This document shows positions 49,357-60,478 of a stretch of 64,000 nt of DNA, in pieces. The DNA is from Mesodorylaimus sp. YZB2_4 (lineage: Eukaryota > Nematoda > Enoplea > Dorylaimida > Dorylaimidae): contig JASANH010000119.1 of NCBI GenBank assembly GCA_030248295.1, positions 114,090 to 178,089 on the forward strand. Direction: 5' to 3'. The translations under genes and the position numbers were made by a program. The first letter of the stretch is position 1; every line of letters starts with the position of its first letter. Under the pieces are notes generated by a model. It saw nothing but the letters and a program-made list of their open reading frames with translations. It was not told the DNA's origin and made no database searches.

Positions 49357-49690
49357 AGATGTTTGTTAGGAAATTTTTTTAGTTGGGCCCAACATTGTAA
49401 TGTATTGGCCCTCTGTGTAAGAAACCGTTTTACAAGTACAACTCTGTTGTGCCCATTGCCGCTTGGGGCGCCTGGAGTTTTTGGGGATGTGGCTCGAGTA
49501 GTTGGTTCGGTGAGGAGGAGCCAGGGCGGTATAAGAGCAGGCCGCCGGGAGAGATTGAGGCTCTCCCTTGCTCGTTTCCACTCGATTCGGTGCCATCAGT
49601 TTTGTCCTGAATTTTTGGGGAGCCACCCTCTTGTATTGTCCACCCGATTGGCAGAACTGTGGGGCGGGCCAGGCGCCAGCCACGGACTTC
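49357..49690 (+). promoter_or_regulatory. Possible LTR-like segment with a TATA box
   Basis: The segment starts TGTTAGGAAATTTTTTTAG. It contains a strong TATAAGAG at 49530-49537 in a GC-rich setting and is followed by stem-like sequence (GGGAGAGATTGAGGCTCTCCC). This layout recalls a retroelement LTR promoter. I found no second LTR or primer-binding site, so it may be a solo LTR or an unrelated promoter. Confidence 0.25.
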
Positions 49691-50330
49691 GATTAGCATA
49701 CTCTCAAACGGCCTCTAAGGTCGTCGCTTCCTTTGGTTCATACTGGAAAGGTCCAGGAGTAGACTCCAAAGCAGGTATGTGGTTTGTCTGCGGATTTGGC
49801 TGTGGGTAAGATCTAGAACGGTTGAGACATCGTCGTGCTTTGTTGTGCGTCGTAAAGGATTCTCTGGTGTTGACAGAAGTCTTTACTGCGCCATCGACAG
49901 TGGAACTGCTCCCCAGCGTAGGCATCTCAGGACTAGGTGCATTCGACCAGCAGCCAGGCTCGTGTGATTGCACAGAGTAGTTGCAGGCACCCTTGGGAGG
50001 CGCGGCAAACACGCCTGAGGGGTTTCTTGAGGAAACGGGGTATCAGTTATCGATACTCTGTAGGAATCAGCCTTTCTTCCAGGCTTGGGCTATTGAAGAC
50101 CTTGGACCGCTCGCTTGTAAGATCAGCCCGAACCGGCCGGCACGAAAGCGAAGACCACTCGCACACTCGAAAACAACATATAACAGCTCCGCTGCATGTG
50201 AGTGAATGCTTACCGGTATATGCGTGTGTGTTCCAGCTGCTGACATAGATTAAACGATGTGTGGCGCAAGAGCATAGCTATCAGGTAACCCTAATGTGTG
50301 TCTGAAGCCTGAAATACTGGCAAGCCAAAT

Positions 50331-50606
50331 TTACTTTTTGGTTTTATCTTTTCGACTTTTGTCGCTAAAAAGCCCCCTTTTCCGTGTTGGCGATTTTTGT
50401 TTGCTTGATGTTGATTGGTCGGAGATTAGTTTGTCCATGCCGCCCAGCTCCTGACAGTTTGTGACGCTTGTACAAATTTCGCTAACATCTTCTTGAGCCT
50501 GCTCGAGTAACAACTGAGCCTCTTCTTGAGCCTGCACGAGTAACAACCGATTTTGGTTGATGCAGCCTCGCGCCAGGGATTGCATTTCCAAGATTCGAGT
50601 TTCGGT
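50331..50606 (-). CDS. Possible terminal exon of an unknown coiled-coil protein
   Basis: Open frame after an ATAG acceptor-like site at 50607. It encodes Gln/Glu/Leu-rich helix (LLLVQAQEEAQLLLEQAQED) and a basic tail ending SDKSRKDKTKK before a TAA at 50331. The only nearby upstream coding piece would need a 26-bp intron, which is too short to be credible. It may be the last exon of a gene whose other exons I did not find, or chance. Confidence 0.25.
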   Translation of the reverse strand, partial: TETRILEMQSLARGCINQNRLLLVQAQEEAQLLLEQAQEDVSEICTSVTNCQELGGMDKLISDQSTSSKQKSPTRKRGLFSDKSRKDKTKK

Positions 50607-51140
50607 CTATGTAGTTAAAATACGACTATTACCATCTCTAAAATCTGTCTTCTGGCATATGTGCTGGTTTTCAGTTTCATTCTCTTTTCTTCAATATTTA
50701 TTAAACATGTCGCTCTGCAGTGGCTGAAGCAAAAAGACCACGAAAAAGTAGATTGGCTCTGCCCCAATGCACAAAAGCAAGTTGTCTCAATGCACAGTGC
50801 ACAAGCTATACTGTATTGCAAGTTGTCTCGTCCTGCTTTCCACGGCAGCTTCGAGAGTCGACAAATAACCCGTCTGCAAAAGAGTTCGCCTTGACAACTA
50901 GATTTGCCTCTCGGTTGCGAAGAGTGCATTAGGCCTTTCCTCGGCCTGACTGCTCCGGCTCGCGATTCAAAGCGGCATTGTTGGAGATAAAACTCGTGCC
51001 CGTTGTGTGTGTCTGTTCGTGAGCTAGGGATCACCTAGCTTGTACTGCTAACACGGAATGAGTACCGCGTGATCTCCGCCTGGGCAGCGAATCTCATTGT
51101 TGCCTATTTTTTGTAGGAAACTGTTTTATTGTAGGTGAAA

Positions 51141-54100
51141 ATGGATGAACATATTTGCGAGACGCCAATTACTGGCAATTTCGTTGCGGAACATTTAAAT
51201 TTATCCCTCGGCCCTCAAGCTGTTTTGAAATCCATTAAAGATTCTAAACGAATCGCTGTTGGCCAAGGATTTGTTTCGAATATTTTACGCTTAGAGCTGG
51301 AATGGGAAAAAGGGGCAGAAAATCACTTACCTACAACTGTCATCGTCAAAGTGCCGTCAGTCGAATCACTCAAGAAATTGATGGAAACCATGACAGCCGG
51401 GAAGGACGATATTGAGAAAACCAAGGCGATGATGGGTCAAGTGGTCACGCTTGTGCACAAGGCCGAATGCGATCTGTACCATATGTTTGGCAAGAAACCA
51501 CCTGTGGCTATGCCAAAATATTATGTGGCACTACCCGTGGAAGAACAAACACCTGGGATGATCATTTTGGAAGATTTGAGGTACGTATTTGCAGCATAGT
51601 GCGATCAATTTAGGCGCCATCCATAAAGGTCGACCGCAGCCTAGGGAAGGGGGAGGGGGCTAGCAAAAAGTGGTCAGGCGCGGTCGGGGGAGGGGGAGGG
51701 GTAGCAGCCAATGGTCGACCGCAGCAAATTTTTAAACTTTTGATGACCAAAACACCTTTTATCTTCACCAGTAGTGCGCGTTCAAACCTACAAAACTTTT
51801 TGTCTTCTCTTCTCCTTGATCCTTCATTCTCGACAATACAATTTCGGATTCATCAGGACTCTTATTCCCAGCTGAAATGGCATCTGATCCGAGAAGGAAA
51901 AGTAGGGAGGCGAAGGCTCAGCTGATTAAGGCGTTGATCCGCCTTGCTGGCTCGAAACCCTGAGTGGGAGGCTGAGGTTCTATTCGGACGGAGGACGGCA
52001 GTTTAGTAGCTTGTCGCTGGCTTTGGACGCCCGGCTCTGGGCGACACCCCTGCTACTGTCAAATGGCGGACGCCCACCCAAGGAGCAGAAAATTGGGAAA
52101 CTGTCCTCGAACACTAGCCGGGAAGGTCCCTAAGCTAAAGTGAGGCTCTCACGCAGTATGCCCTATTGTCAGTGTCGGAACAGAGTCTGCTCAAAGGTAA
52201 TCCAGCAACGCTTTTCGACATTAGCCCAGTTCGAGCAAAGCTTTTCGGTTGTGAATTGCGCAAGCTGAGACGGTTTGCTTTGTTCTGCCGAGTAACAGTT
52301 AATTGACTACGTTTCAAGCCTATTTACAGTGTATCTGACTGCATTGAACAGGTTTATTCGTGAGTTAAGGCAGCTCTATACCCTTTGTAATCGCAGCTCC
52401 TTTAACCATAGATTTCGCAATGAAAGAAATAATTCAAACTGAGACGAAACATGAACTTCTCAAGGCATTTTCAAAAAAAAGCTGCATATTAAGTTTTCTT
52501 CGTTTTCAAGATTGCTGTAATAAAAACATGCTTTGCATTGCACCTTTTTAGTGAATCTGCATACTCATGAATTTTCATTGTATATGCCTGAGTGGCTTTT
52601 ATTCGGAGTGTTTTTCTTTTGTGCTTTTTTACCTCAAGCGGGCCGTTTTGAAAAAAATGGCGCCAGCAGTAGGGAACTAGCGCACGACTGTCCCCTCTGT
52701 GGTCCCCCACTCAAAGCAGTTCCACACGAGAACATCCTCAGGCTGGACGGCGATCTAAACTACTTACTGCATTTTCTTTTTGTTTAGCGATAAAGGGGCC
52801 ATTCCACCTTCGTTCATTCACGGCATGACTCTTGCACAGGTCCTGGCCGCAGTCACCGAAGTTGCCCGTTTGCACGCTTGGAGTTTGACGACATCAGTCG
52901 ACTGGCGTAGTAAAATTTCGGCGATTGGAGATCGTGAACAGATGATGCGAGCTTTTCTAGCACCAGCAGCCGCTGGGTTTAAGATGACGAAAGAAACTTA
53001 CCCACATGAATTCGGAGATCTAGATTTGGAGAAGGCGCAGGAAATTATCACTTACGAAGCTTTCCTTTCTATCATGAATGAACATCAAGAATTCACAGAC
53101 GACGTTCTCGTTCATGGAGATTTCCACCAGAATAATATGCTTTTCGAGAAAAACGCGGACGGCAGCGTGAGCGATCGGCTGTTGGCTTTGCTCGATTTCC
53201 AGGCTGTGCTTAGGTGAGTACTGTTACTGTTGGATCAGCTTCTGCATGTGACTGTAGGTCGGGTGTGCTTTCCCTGACATATTGGCCCCATCAGAAGAAT
53301 CCTACCGTCAGAAGCTTGTCAATGCCATGTTGGAACTGGGCTCTATGGGAATGGGTGTGATTCTTTCTAACTGTTTTCTGCAGTAGTGATTTGCAGCGGC
53401 ACATTGCACCCACTGACGTAAAACAGGAACTCCTGCAGAGGACTTGGTTTGGCTCCTGTAGAAAGTAGAATGTAATTATAACATTCGATCTACTCCTACA
53501 CCTATCATCAGCGCAATAGCAACAACATATCTTCGCGGGCAGTTTATAGTGCGCTATCAGTGCGTCACAAATCGGAAGGAAAGATGGAAGCTGTCAGGAA
53601 TTATCATTCCAATAGAATAATCGCAGTCTCTTCCAGCCAAGCCCATCATACTTAGCTCTGCATGCAGTACTATTGTAACCCTCGTGCCTGGTGGCCCATG
53701 GCGAGGGGAAGAGAGTAATCGATGCTCTTCCCTAGCTGGGAAACGCCAGCCCCGCGGGCTGATCTTTCAGCCATTGTTATAGTCGCCAGACTTAAGCTGG
53801 AAGTATAGTTCGATCCGATGCGTCAAATAAGCCTGCTATGCGACGTTCTAGACACCTTTTTACGTTGTTTGTTTACTCAAAAGTGTCACATCGCACGCTT
53901 ATTTGACGCATCGCATCGCTCTACTTTGGCCTTTACCTGCTCCAGCCGGGGTTTTCATCCTGCCGACTTCGGCCGGCAGCCTCCCTTTTACGACTGCCAG
54001 GCTTTCCATGACCAGGGTTGACGCGTAAGTACCATGAGTTACCTGCCCCTGGCATACCCACATGCGCTGCGAAAGCTACACTGTTCTGCGACTCAGATAC

Positions 54101-54810
54101 ATAGTATGAGCTTACAATACATACCCGCGCAGCACACCTAGTCGGGGCAATGAATTTTGCTGTTTGTTTGAATTGATTAACCTGAACAGGCTACAATGGC
54201 ATCTTGTTCAGGCGTGCCATAACTGTTTCGGCCCACTGGCCCAGATTTTTTTGATCAGTACATAGTTATCCTCCTTGTCAAGCACCCATCGTATATCACT
54301 TAGGGCCGTCAGTCTGAACTATTTGGTTTCTCTTAATGAGCTTGTGTTACATTGATGTATACCGTTGTGATTTTATTTCCCATCCTCAGAATGAATGTGA
54401 GTGCGAGTGAGTTCCATGTTGGGTTTTCTATAGCTTTGTCAGCATAGATTATGTTTAAAGCAACAACTAATGTTCATTTCAGGGGTTCACCTGGCTACGA
54501 TCTTGCACGTCTGATAAGTTTCTGCGTTTCCCACAAAATTAGACGCGACCATACTGACGACATCCTACATCGTTATTACGACGAGGTGAAATCGATTGCT
54601 GGTGATAAGTTCAGGGCCACCTACGATCAGATGCGTTGTATCTACGACCGTCAGTTCGCCCTGAGCACTTTATTCGTAGTCTCCTCCATTCCAACCATCA
54701 ATCACGTAGCTGTAAAAAGTGAAGGCGAGCAAAAAGTGAAAGATGAAAGAGAGCTGTTGGAAAGAGTGAAAGCCAATTACGATGATGCCGTCAAAATTTT
54801 TGGATTGTGA
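51141..54810 (+). CDS. CHK/EcKinase-like small-molecule kinase, gene 1
   Basis: Three exons, 51141-51580, 52788-53213 and 54483-54810, give about 397 residues in frame. It is a protein-kinase-like fold of the CHK/ecdysteroid-kinase group. The N-lobe has VGQGFVSNILRLELEW and a lysine in TVIVKVPS. The hinge region ends LEDL at the first splice site. Exon 2 carries the catalytic HGDFHQNNMLF (Brenner-type HxDxxxxN) and the metal-binding LLDFQ. Exon 3 carries SPGYDLARL and the C-terminal helices. Members phosphorylate small hydroxylated compounds (ecdysteroids, xenobiotic conjugates); the substrate here is unknown. An AG acceptor-like site lies 6 nt before the ATG. Intron 2 contains a dispersed repeat with a nested MITE. 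Confidence 0.88.
51611..51735 (+). repeat. G-rich repeat with CCATCCATAAAGG end, in intron 1 of CHK gene 1
   Basis: Begins GGCGCCATCCATAAAGGTCG, like the termini of the element at 16324-17412. It contains two GGTCGACCGCAG segments (~51627 and ~51712) around G-rich tracts. Probably a remnant of the same transposon type. Confidence 0.4.
53697..54015 (+). repeat. Dispersed repeat family A, copy 6, interrupted
   Basis: The left part (CATGGCGAGGGGAAGAGAGT, CAGCCATTGTTATAGTCGCC) and the right part (CTGCCGACTTCGGCC, TTTTACGACTGCCAGG) match copy 5. They are separated by the 108-bp inverted-repeat element at 53811-53918. Confidence 0.55.
53811..53918. mobile_element. 108-bp foldback MITE nested in a family-A repeat
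   Basis: Left arm 53811-53844 and right arm 53885-53918 are 34-bp inverted repeats with few mismatches. Both contain GATGCGTCAAATAAGC in opposite orientation. They flank a 40-bp loop. There is no coding capacity. No clear target-site duplication was seen. Confidence 0.7.
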
Positions 54811-55004
54811 GTCCAAGAAGCCAAGTGGAAGTAGGCGTGATATATTGTGTGATGCGAGTGCTATGTACTATTCAACACAGTGTCATATAGGTACTGCTTG
54901 TTTGCCTACAGTAGCTTTGGCACTAGCTTATTAGCCTGATAGACTTGCTTGTCTTGTATTCGACACTATGCTGTTGAGGGAATGGAAGGCTGGGCTGATT
55001 CCCA

Positions 55005-56735
55005 CAAGTCGCTCGTAGAAACCACCCATCCAGGGGGCCCGTTCAGGTATACGTTTCCATTGAATTCCATGGTCAGCAGCGAACCTTTGTACCTGCTTTG
55101 CGGTGAATTGACCGGCGTTGTCCGACCAGACCACTTTTGGCTTTTGTCGGCGTGCGATATAGATGCGAAAAACATTGAGAAAGTCGTCAGCGCTTAAGCC
55201 CTCGACGACCTCGAGATGGACTGCCCTCGTTGTGGTGAATGTGAATAGGCAGATCCAACGCTTTGCGAGTTTGTTCTTCCCGATTTTAACAGTGAGTGGA
55301 CCAAGGTAGTCGACGCCAATCGACCCAAACGGTGTGAAGACATTGACTCGTTCTTGCGGTAAGCTTGGAGATTCTGGCGCAGTAAATGGACCTCCATCGA
55401 GTTTCTTGCATTGAGTGCAGCGCCGAAGGACATTGAACACAACCTGCCGTCCTGCTGTGATCCAAAAGCGTTGGCGAAGATGAGCGAGCGTCTGTGCCGT
55501 TCCAGCGTGGCACAGTTGAGCGTGAGTGTGTGCGATTATCAACTTCGCAAGTTCAGATTTCCTCGATAGCAGGATTGGTTTCTTTGCCTCTTCGTTTAGA
55601 GGAGCGTGCGTGATCCGACCTCGACCTCGAATCAGACCCTTGGCATCCAGTTCTAGCGGGATTTGTCCGATGTGTACTGATTCTCCACATTCTAGACGTT
55701 GTCGTTCTTCTCCAAAGTGCGCTTCTTGATCTCGTTTCATCCAGTATGACTCTGCGATTTCTATGTCATGCGCTGAGAGTTGGTGTCCCTTAGCACTGTC
55801 TTGATTTAGGCATTTCCGTCCAAATTTCTGACACAATGCCGTGATTCGAAGCAGATGTGTATAGTTTGAAAAGTTCTGAACTTCCAACCGGTCTGGTGGC
55901 TTCGCTGTGGCACCATTGTAAACAGCGGTGTTTTCTTTCTGGCCTCTTCTGATTCGATGTTTTCTTGTGTCGTCTGATCCAACATATATTCGTTGCTTGG
56001 CCAATCCGATTCAGGATGTATTAAGCATTTCGGGCCATGCCACCATTGCGAATCTTTCTGCAGTTCAGCGCTTGGCCTTCCTCTCGTGGCTGTGTCTGCC
56101 GGATTGTCTTTCGTAGGCACATAGCGGAAGCGCAGATGTGGGTTTTTCTTGATATCACGTACTCGATTCTCGACAAAGACTGAGAGCGGCTTGACTGACC
56201 GTATCCAATGGGGAACGCATTGCGAATCACTCCAGATCGTGATGGTAGCGATGTTGCCTGGGAAGGCCTGCTGCACATATTCGACTATCTTTACGCCCAA
56301 GTCGACTCCGAGGAGTTCTAAGCGAGGTATCGTTATCGTTCTGGCTGGTGCCAACCTTGACTTTGCAAAGATGATGTTAACATTGATGCGATCTGACGAT
56401 ATTTCACGAAGATAGATTGCAGTAGCGTACATATGTGCGGAGGCGTCACAGAATGCGTAAAGTTCGAACCGAATGTCATCTTTGACGTTTGTGCCAATCC
56501 AACGTGGGATGTTGAGCGGCGTTGACTGCAATATTTCTTTTTGGATCATTTCGAATGATCGTGTCTGATCTGCCAGGAGCAGTTGGTCCCACTGCAGGTC
56601 GATTGCCCATAAGCTTTGCAGAAACACTTTTGCCTTGGTGTATATTGGACAAAATATGCCAAACGGGTCAAAACTTTGATGCACGAAGCGGAGGATAGCT
56701 CATTTGGTGATGAAATCCTGTTTCAGTGGTTCGGC
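55005..56735 (-). mobile_element. Truncated BEL/Pao retrotransposon pol fragment
   Basis: The upstream frame (about 55935-56735) carries the Pao peptidase/RNase H-type region, with SFDPFGIFCPIYTKAK, YAFCDASAHMYATAIYL and DSQCVPHWI. The downstream frame (about 55005-55980) carries an integrase zinc-binding segment (the histidines of AHTHAQLCHAG, then CTQCKK) and a DDE core with VDYLGPL, WSDNAGQF and a glutamate in GGFYERLVG. The two frames are offset by one base near 55935. The reverse transcriptase is missing upstream, and the integrase stops just after its glutamate. Gag and LTRs are absent, so the copy is dead. It lies between CHK genes 1 and 2, in the opposite orientation. Confidence 0.88.
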
Positions 56736-56748
56736 TTGATTGATGCTG

Positions 56749-56805
56749 GCACAGCGTGCATTTTAGACCAAGGTAAACTCGATCATCAAAATTATATTCC
56801 ATGCC
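56749..56805. repeat. 57-bp segment identical to 45399-45455
   Basis: Abuts the truncated 5' side of the BEL/Pao fragment. It may be a tail of another mobile element or a filler segment captured during break repair. Confidence 0.85.
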
Positions 56806-57184
56806 ACATTCCGAGCGGAAACCATTTCCTATTGGACCACGATTCATGAGGGATACGTCAATATGATGATCAATTACGGGGTTGCTGAGCATTCAAACGC
56901 ACTACCTGCCACCATTGATTTTTAGCAAGCTGCTAACAAATACCAACCAAGTACACCCAGGCCAGGTGAGAGTTCTGGTAGAAACTGGCATTGATCGAGT
57001 CAAGCACTCTGGTCACCTTGACGCTCCCATCCCTGGCCTTTTCCTATTTCGCTTCAAAGTGCATTAGGCCTTTGCTTTTGCGTACGAGTTTTCACATCAT
57101 TTTGTTGCTTTTACATCTTTCGTTAGCGCGTTAGTCGATACTGTTTGAGCGTGCAGAGCTATTAGGCCTGTTGCGGTTTCCCAA

Positions 57185-60118
57185 ATGTTTCGAGCAAGTA
57201 AACTGGATGCTCACCTTTGTGAGACGCCCATTACTGGCAATTTTGTGGCAGAACATTTAAAAACATCGCTCGGCCCATTAGCAGTGATAAAATCTATTAA
57301 AAGTGCTGCACGAATTGCTGTTGGTCAAGGATTTGTGTCTAACATTTTGCGCTTAGAGCTGGAATGGGAAAAAGATGCAGGAAATTCTTTACCCCAAACT
57401 GTTATCGTCAAAGTACCGTCAGTGGAGTCCCTGCATAATTTAATGGACTCTGTGTCAAACGGGACAGACGAAAGGGCGAAAGCTAAGGCGATGATGGCTC
57501 AAGTGGTCGCGCTTGTGCACAAGGCCGAATGTGATCTGTACCATATGTTTGGCAAGAAGCCTCCTGTGCTCATGCCTAAATGCTATGTGGCACTGCCTGT
57601 GGCAGAACAAGCACCAGGGATGATCATTATGGAAGACTTGAGGTAAGTATTTGTAGTTTAGCTTGGTGAATAAAACAAAATTGTTTTCAGCCTTCAGCCT
57701 GGGTGATGAGGAGGGTCAGAACATTCTTTCTGCAAAGAAGACAGGGTCAGAAAATTGTCCTATCTGCAATTTTCTGACAGGGTCAGAACATTCTATCTGC
57801 AAAGAAGTCATATGTGACAGATAAGCCGTCTTGGTTGGGTCATGACTATTTTTAACTTTTCTCTCGTTACTTCCCACAGACATTTTTGGACCACCTAAGC
57901 CGAGCCTGTTTTGCCTATGGCCAGCCAGCAGGGCGGAAGCAGGTTGAAGTTTATACCGTAGATGGAAACTGACCACGTGACAGCTTTTGTCTGTGTACCC
58001 ACAAGGAGCACCTCGACACGAGGGCATCCTGGACAGGACACCGACTTCCTCAGACAATGGAAGATGGGCTGTGAACCGTGTCGGTGTTCAACAGCCGAAG
58101 CTGCCTACGTACTCACGTGGCTTCCGTCTTTCTACTCGAAGCACCTCGATTGTCAGCAAAGGCTTGTGGTTTTTCAAACTGACCTCTATCGCGAGGACTA
58201 AACGCAGCCGCTCGCTCCAAGCAATACTCGTAGAGGTACGCCAAACCATGGCACCACTGCCGCCGCCTCAGTTATGGCGTGGGATCTGTTGTAAACTAAA
58301 ATAGTCGGAATCGTTCGCAGCACATTAATTGCACCAAAGACGGACAAGAGCACATGAATCATCAACAATTTCTCCTGTATCCGCTTTCAAAACTTATGGA
58401 GGCCTAAAGGACCCCCTCAGTCAGCCGTATCTGATCGAGAGGTTAAGCCCAAACGCCTCGTTGTTATTGGCCAGTGAATCGCTCTCTCACACCAGAGAGA
58501 GAGACAAACCTACTGATTCGAAACAGATATGAACATTGGCAAGATCTCTCATATAGCCTACTGTGATACTAGACACAAATGCTGACCTCAGGTCATCAGT
58601 TGGTTCAAAATGTGTGGGGGCGAGATGTGGCGGAGGCTACTTGCATGGGGGCGAGTTGGGGGGGGGGAGACTTTTCCTCATACCACTACGAACAGCTGAC
58701 CACTAATAGCCTGGCTAGCACCGCTTTCGCTAATGCTAGGAATTCAGCCTGAGACGTGGCTTTCGCGGCTAAGCCTGCAAATCACCATCAGGCCTGCACG
58801 TACAATGCAAGATTCCTCGGGGATTTCAGGTTCTCCAAAGGTGCTATGGGAAAGAATAAAAAAATAAGGTTCTGCCAGAAACCATGACTCTGCCTTCACA
58901 GACACCCTCTAACGCACTGTATGATTGATGATTTTTTCAAAAACCTGACTCGACTATTCTACTACTAAAATAAGCAATGAAATTGTAGCTCCATTCGCTT
59001 CGGATTATAGCTCAGCTGAAGAGTGATTTAATCGCACCTGGCAAGTGACCCTGCGATGAACTTGCACATTCTTCAGGGCTTACATTTTTTACTCTTCTTA
59101 CGTGCTGACCACCTCACAAAAAGTCTCAAACTAGCATCTCTGGTTTGGCGCACAATATTGCATATTATCTAACTTAACAAAACACCTCAAAATGCCCGTC
59201 ATTTTTTTTCTTAAGGTTTTCTCACCGCTCACGATTAGCGCTTACTCTGTCTTCTGGACTACAGCGTTTTTCTTGAATATTTTTCCCCTGTTTTTAGTGC
59301 TAAAGGGTCCGTTCCACCGTCCTTCGTCCGTGGCCTAACTTATTCGCAACTTCTTGCCGCTGTCACGGAAATTGCCCGAATGCACGCTTGGAGTTTGACT
59401 ACAACAATCGACTGGCGAAGTAAAATTTCAAGATTGGAGGATCGTGAGCAATTAATGCGTGGCCTGTTGGCTCCCCTGCCAATGGGGTTCAAAATGGTGA
59501 AAGAGAAATACCCCAACGAGTTCGGCAGTTTAAACGTGGAGAAGGTCATGGAAATTGTCAACTACGATTCATACACCGCCATAATGAATGAGCATCGCCG
59601 ATATATGCATCATGTTTTGGTTCATGGCGATTTTCATCAGAATAATATGCTTTTTGAGAAAAAGACGGACGGAAAAGTTGGCGATCGATTAGTGGCATTA
59701 ATTGATTTTCAAGCAGTGATGCAGTAAGCTAGTTATTGGCCCTTTTTTCCTTTTATGTTGGCCCTGTTCATAATAATCGACTTTTTTAAGAGGCTCACCT
59801 GGTTTCGATCTCGGACGTTTGATAAGCTTTTGCGTTTCGCATAAAATTCGCCGCGCCCACACGGGTGGCATACTGCGTCGATATTACGAGGAAATCAAAT
59901 CAAAATCCGGTGGTAAATTTAGACCGACCTATGATCAGATGCGTCGTATTTTCGATCGACAGTTCGCCCTGAATTCTTTTATGATGATGGCGTCGATTCT
60001 GACCCTCAATCAAGTGGCTGTAAAAAGCGAGGGCGAGCAGAGGTTAAAAGATGAGAAAGAAATATTGGAGAGAGTCAAAGCAAACTATGATGATGCAGCG
60101 AAAATTTTTGGATTCTGA
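57185..60118 (+). CDS. CHK/EcKinase-like small-molecule kinase, gene 2
   Basis: Three exons: 57185-57642, 59298-59723 and 59791-60118. Exons 2 and 3 are 426 and 328 bp, exactly as in gene 1, and all splice phases match, so the two are tandem duplicates. The product is about 403 residues with VGQGFVSNILRLELEW, a lysine in TVIVKVPS, HGDFHQNNMLF and LIDFQ, so all catalytic residues I can identify are kept. Intron 1 is 1,655 bp but intron 2 only 67 bp (1,269 bp in gene 1, where repeats have inserted). ATG 57185 lies 20 nt after an AG acceptor-like site. Substrate unknown. Confidence 0.88.
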
Positions 60119-60478
60119 GATCTAAAATTGCGGCTGATTGCTTTTGATTTCCATCTTGGCTGTGACAATTTCAAATGATGTTGGTTTGAAAATGATTTTC
60201 TTAGCATATTTTACAGTAAACCTACAGTAGCCTAGCTCCGAGATTCTTGAACTATTCTGTAGCATACATGTAAAACATAAAGTTTGTGTCGGTACTTTAA
60301 AATCGAAAGCGCGAAATAGGCAGCTACTCATTGATGTTTAAGTGCATGTACCTTCGAACATTTTTGACTGCGCAACGCAACGAAAAGCAATCTCGAGTGT
60401 GGGGTGCAGTCGATATAAAACGCTGGGACAACCAGAGCAAACAGGTTTGTATCAATTTGTACCTGCAGACAAGTGGCT

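Noticed and set aside
49291-49809. 172-codon plus-strand open frame
   Set aside because: It does not begin at a supported ATG, spans a GC-rich promoter-like segment, has overlapping open frames on the other strand and shows no domain.
50633-50680. An upstream 16-codon first exon for the coiled-coil frame at 50331-50606
   Set aside because: It would require a 26-bp intron, too short for normal splicing in animals.
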